From positions 1-6,331 of the forward strand of contig JADFGI010000188.1 in assembly GCA_022567815.1 (NCBI GenBank): a stretch of 6,331 nt of DNA, written 5' to 3'. The translations under genes and the position numbers were made by a program. The notes under the pieces are model-generated. The model had not been told where the DNA came from, did no database searches, and worked only from the letters and a program-made list of their open reading frames with translations. Each line of letters starts with the position of its first letter. Positions within the stretch are counted from its first letter, which is position 1. The DNA comes from Nitrospinota bacterium (GTDB lineage Bacteria; Nitrospinota; Nitrospinia; Nitrospinales; VA-1). Positions 3,577-6,331 of this stretch are shown in pieces.

Positions 3577-6142
3577 AAAAACTTCTGATCCGGTGACGGA
3601 TTCCATCCGTAGTGATGTGGATGGAGCCGTTGAGATCGGTTCTCCAAATTTTTGTTCCGGCGGATTTATACCGCTCAACCACTTCAGGATGAGGGTGGCG
3701 CATCCAGTTCAGGTAGCCGCTGGAGAAAATAACCGCTTGCGGCTGGACAGCGCGTATAAATGAAGATGAATTGGAAAAGCGGCTCCCGTGATGCGGGCTT
3801 TTCAAAAAATCCGCTTGCAGGGGAGCGGCGTGCTGGATCAGGTATTCCTCGGTAGATTTACCTATGTCCCCGGTGAGCAACATGCTGAACTCCCGGTACT
3901 CCAAACGCAGGACCAGGGACAGCTCGTTTCCCACCTTGCTTTTTCTATTGGCGATGGTTTGCAGGATGAATTGGGGGCCGGGGTGAAGTGGGATCAACCG
4001 GACCTCGCCGATGCTCAGTGGAATTCCCGGTTGAAGCGGAACCAAAACCGCCTGCCTGGACAGGACTTTTTGTCTTAGCTTGTCGATGCGGGAATCGTTC
4101 AGGCCGGAAAATCCATCGAGGAAATGGCCGATGGAAAAAAGATCTACCAGGGATTCCAGGCCGCTGATGTGATCCTGATCGGAATGAGTCGCCGCCAGAT
4201 AATCGATATGCCCGATTCCCCGGCTCCACAAAAAAGGAGCGACCACCATTTTTCCGATATCCAGGGAATTTTTATAAAATCCGCCGCCATCAAGGATCAT
4301 GGTTTCCCGGTTGGGAAATTCGATGAAGATTGATTCTCCCTGGCCGACATCCAGAATGGAAACCTGTAATAACTCCGAGGGCCGTTCGGGAAACCGGGGC
4401 CAGGCCAACAACGCGATAACGCCTAATAAGGCGAATACCAGACTTGCCTTCATCAAAGCCACAGGCCGGAATTTTGGAGCGGTCTCTTTTGCGGTGGCGG
4501 GTTTTTGGAGTGCCAGCCAGGTTCCTCCCACAAGAACGAAAACGTATAAAAGAATCCACCACCGAGGCGGTGAGGGAACGTAAACGGATGCGTAGGGAAA
4601 GGATGCAAAAAATTGTGGAATGGCCAGAAAACATTCAAGCAAAAAATGTAAAGGAAAGGACAAGACCCACGCCAGCGCAGGAAGAACCGCCCCCAGACAG
4701 AGAGAGAACAAGGCCAGAGGGATGAGAATCGAAGCAAGGGGAACCATGAGCAGGTTGAGGAACAGCCCAATCAGGCTCACCCGGTTGAAGTGAAAAATAA
4801 GGAAGGGCAGGGTGCTCAAATAAACCGCCAGGGAAATCAATGCCGAGGCGGCAAAGTATTTTTTCAGAGAGTGAAAACATTTTTGCTGGGGAGGGAGTTC
4901 CTTCCATTCCTCAAACGGCGGGCTCAAAAGGAGCCGTCTCTGCCAGGGTTGTTGTCCCATGCGGTCGATGGGGTCGTCTGGGTGCCGGGCGAAATGCCTG
5001 ATTACGAAAAGGATGCCAACCATGGCCGCAAAGGACAATTGAAAGCTGACATCCAGAGCCGCTCCCGGATTCCACAGCAGAATCAAAAACGCGGCTATGA
5101 GAAGTGTGTTGAATAAATCCCGTTCCCGATTGACCAAAATGGCGAACAGGAAAGCCAATACCATGAACCCGGCGCGCAGGGCGCTTATTTTGGGTCCAAC
5201 CAAAAGCAGGTAAAACAAGACGGGAAAGAAACAAAGAAACGCGGCGGTCTTGCGGGCGGCTCCCGATTGAGCCCATTCGGGACGATATTTTAAAAGACCG
5301 TAAAACGCCAGCGGCCAGAAAATAATAAAAGCGGACCAGGCGACGAATCCCACATGCAGTCCCGAAACCGCCATCAGGTGGCTGAGCCCGGTGGCAATAT
5401 ACGATTCCCTGATTTCGGCGGACAGGTGATTTTTTTGTCCCAGGAGCATTGCCTTTAGCAGAGCCCCTTGCTCGCCGGGAAATTCGGCCTCCAATGTTTT
5501 TAATAAACCACCGCGCAGGCTGGTTTGCAGGGACTTAAAAAAAGGCAAGGGCAGGGACCCTAATTTTTCTATTGAACTATTTTTTGAAAGCGAGCCGGTA
5601 GCGGAGATTCCTCGGATCTTCAAATAGCCTCGATAGTCAAAGGCGCCGGGATTTTTAAAATTCCGTGGATGTTTCAAGCGGACCTGGCTGAACCGGATGA
5701 GGTCCCCCGCATGAAATGAATTTTCGATAAGCTCCGGATGGTAATGCGTTAATCGCACCCGTCCCGTGACTTTTTCCTGATGTCCTTTTTTCTGAAGCTC
5801 CACGACTTCTACTTCGAATCGAATCTTACCCTCAAGCTCTTCGGGAGGCTCGATCAATTTTCCGATCAGGGTGGTGCGTTGGGATTCATCAATGTGGTTG
5901 GTGATGTGGTTGGAAGGCTGGGAATAATCTGATAAAGCTGGCGAAAAATATCCCCCCAGCAGGAGAATAGCCAGGAAGAGCCAGTTCCAGAGTAGCTGTT
6001 TTTTTCTTCTAACAACCATCATCCACCCTGAGCCAGCCACCAAAGCGGGAAGAAGGTACGGCAAGAGAAAATGCGCCGCCGGGGGAAGCGCGGCTAATAA
6101 TCCTCCGAGATAAGAAAGGAAATAGGGGAGTAGATGACTCAT
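3566..6142 (-). CDS. comEC: ComEC/Rec2 DNA-uptake channel protein
   Basis: The 858-residue inner-membrane protein carries single-stranded DNA into the cytoplasm during natural transformation. Three hydrophobic segments (about 4-22, 25-44, 50-67) precede the soluble N-terminal region (about 88-200, with NPGAFDYRGYL at 164-174). The competence domain follows, with the hallmark HLMAVSGLHVGF (255-266), ALRAG (321-325), DVSFQLSFAA (364-373) and many membrane helices to about 545. After a further helix (561-581) comes a metallo-beta-lactamase-like domain: DVGQGES (598-604), LDGGG, THSDQDHISG (652-661), LTGDI (756-760) and SPHHGS (782-787). The HxDxDH metal motif is intact, consistent with a possible nuclease role proposed for this domain. 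The cytoplasmic loop at about 385-428 seems long. An in-frame TAA 9 bases upstream leaves the ATG at 6142 as the only upstream start; the ribosome-binding site is poor. The C-terminal SAP and the stop fall in repeat copy F. No frameshift is seen, so it is probably functional. Confidence 0.96.
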   Translation of the reverse strand: MSHLLPYFLSYLGGLLAALPPAAHFLLPYLLPALVAGSGWMMVVRRKKQLLWNWLFLAILLLGGYFSPALSDYSQPSNHITNHIDESQRTTLIGKLIEPPEELEGKIRFEVEVVELQKKGHQEKVTGRVRLTHYHPELIENSFHAGDLIRFSQVRLKHPRNFKNPGAFDYRGYLKIRGISATGSLSKNSSIEKLGSLPLPFFKSLQTSLRGGLLKTLEAEFPGEQGALLKAMLLGQKNHLSAEIRESYIATGLSHLMAVSGLHVGFVAWSAFIIFWPLAFYGLLKYRPEWAQSGAARKTAAFLCFFPVLFYLLLVGPKISALRAGFMVLAFLFAILVNRERDLFNTLLIAAFLILLWNPGAALDVSFQLSFAAMVGILFVIRHFARHPDDPIDRMGQQPWQRRLLLSPPFEEWKELPPQQKCFHSLKKYFAASALISLAVYLSTLPFLIFHFNRVSLIGLFLNLLMVPLASILIPLALFSLCLGAVLPALAWVLSFPLHFLLECFLAIPQFFASFPYASVYVPSPPRWWILLYVFVLVGGTWLALQKPATAKETAPKFRPVALMKASLVFALLGVIALLAWPRFPERPSELLQVSILDVGQGESIFIEFPNRETMILDGGGFYKNSLDIGKMVVAPFLWSRGIGHIDYLAATHSDQDHISGLESLVDLFSIGHFLDGFSGLNDSRIDKLRQKVLSRQAVLVPLQPGIPLSIGEVRLIPLHPGPQFILQTIANRKSKVGNELSLVLRLEYREFSMLLTGDIGKSTEEYLIQHAAPLQADFLKSPHHGSRFSNSSSFIRAVQPQAVIFSSGYLNWMRHPHPEVVERYKSAGTKIWRTDLNGSIHITTDGIRHRIRSFSAP

Positions 6143-6151
6143 TGAATTCTT

Positions 6152-6331
6152 TTAATCCCACCAGTGGGTTTTAATTCCCGCCCCGCAACGCCCCACTACG
6201 TGGGGAGGAAGGTTGGGCCTGACGCTACGCGAGGCCCTGAAAACATACAAGCCCGCTACGCGGGAGGAAAAGAGGTGCTGACGCTTGTGATATCCTTTCC
6301 ATTGCCTACATGCTCCTGTTATATCCTCTTC
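6152..6331 (-). CDS. possible 3' end of an upstream gene, running through two repeats (partial)
   Basis: On the minus strand a frame is open from the right edge to TAA at 6154-6152, giving 59 residues that end in GIKTHWWD. Residues about 15-29 and 31-48 are translated from repeat copies D and C. The first 14 or so (EEDITGACRQWKGY) could be real protein sequence. It lies in the same frame as comEC and stops 9 bases before its ATG, as an operon partner would. I do not recognise it. GC-rich repeats often lack stops by chance, so it may be non-coding. Confidence 0.3.
   Translation of the reverse strand, partial: EEDITGACRQWKGYHKRQHLFSSRVAGLYVFRASRSVRPNLPPHVVGRCGAGIKTHWWD
6157..6168. repeat. small inverted repeat just upstream of comEC
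   Basis: CCCAC (6157-6161) pairs with GTGGG (6164-6168) around a 2-base centre, with AT-rich flanks (TTTT after it on the plus strand). A 5 bp stem with so tight a loop is weak as a terminator. It lies at the end of the open frame upstream of comEC. Confidence 0.25.
6189..6239 (+). repeat. palindromic repeat, copy C
   Basis: The first hairpin is CCCCAC (6191-6196), TAC, GTGGGG (6200-6205). After AGGAAGGTT, the second is a perfect GGGCCT (6215-6220) with AGGCCC (6232-6237) around GACGCTACGCG. It is identical to copy A over 22 bases (6189-6210), but its second stem differs, which fits old insertion followed by compensatory change. Confidence 0.8.
6247..6288 (+). repeat. palindromic repeat, copy D
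   Basis: The hairpin is CCCGC (6252-6256), TAC, GCGGG (6260-6264), followed by AGGAAAAGAGGTGCTGACGCT. An outer inverted repeat, ACAAGC (6247-6252) with GCTTGT (6283-6288), encloses the element and may mark its ends. It lies 8 bases from copy C in the same orientation. Confidence 0.65.

Noticed and set aside
3478..3678. 66-codon minus-strand open frame across the end of comEC
   Set aside because: It is out of frame with comEC, covers repeat copy F, and has no ribosome-binding site or recognisable motif.
4870..4960. A further repeat insertion in the ComEC cytoplasmic loop (SPPFEEWKELPPQQKC, with a GGCTC-AAAAG-GAGCC hairpin)
   Set aside because: The hairpin is short, and the AGGAAA and GGGCTGACG cores are absent, so it cannot be assigned to either repeat family. 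A long loop may be native.
840..6288. CRISPR array
   Set aside because: The repeats are widely and irregularly spaced, occur in both orientations, are variable, and lie in or at genes. There are no regular spacers.

Overview
This 6.3 kb window is bacterial chromosomal DNA carrying five recognisable genes and an unusually high density of short palindromic repeats. The gene content (ComEC with a fused metallo-beta-lactamase domain, a paired Opp/Dpp ATPase module, a CspA-type cold-shock protein, a YfcE-family phosphodiesterase) is widespread. The moderate GC content and the scatter of GC-rich palindromes suggest a free-living Gram-negative-type organism, for example from a Nitrospinota- or Desulfobacterota-like group. 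That placement is a guess: nothing here is diagnostic of a phylum.

Layout, left to right. Positions 1-237 (+) hold the 3' end of an AT-rich gene of unknown function. It is followed by a 20-codon scrap (243-302) resembling the C-terminal tail of an alpha-oxoamine synthase such as glycine C-acetyltransferase. On the minus strand, read right to left, come oppD (2955-1969), oppF (1972-953, ATGA overlap with oppD) and a metallophosphoesterase (838-299). These three probably form one transcription unit starting from a promoter near 3018-2989. Divergently, a cold-shock protein gene (3208-3408, +) has its own candidate promoter flanked by palindromes. Convergent with it is comEC (6142-3566, -), the DNA-uptake channel. 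Upstream of comEC an open frame runs in from the right edge and ends 9 bases before the comEC start.

The genes do not form one obvious pathway. OppD and OppF would energise a peptide or nickel importer whose permeases and binding protein lie outside the window. ComEC brings single-stranded DNA across the inner membrane. The cold-shock protein binds RNA or single-stranded DNA.

The most interesting signal is a family of about 40-60 bp palindromic elements present in at least five and probably six copies (around 840, 1111, 3436, 3541, 6189 and 6247). Their core is a small GC hairpin, then AGGAAA, then GGGCTGACGCT. One copy is read in frame inside oppF, one provides the comEC stop codon, one forms the upstream edge of the phosphodiesterase start, and two lie in the open frame upstream of comEC. 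A second, unrelated palindromic element encoding NPLPRGGE is inserted in frame in the phosphodiesterase just before its GHSH metal motif. The window therefore looks like a genome where short palindromic elements repeatedly enter genes and gene ends without breaking the reading frame, much like the palindromic elements described in Rickettsia.
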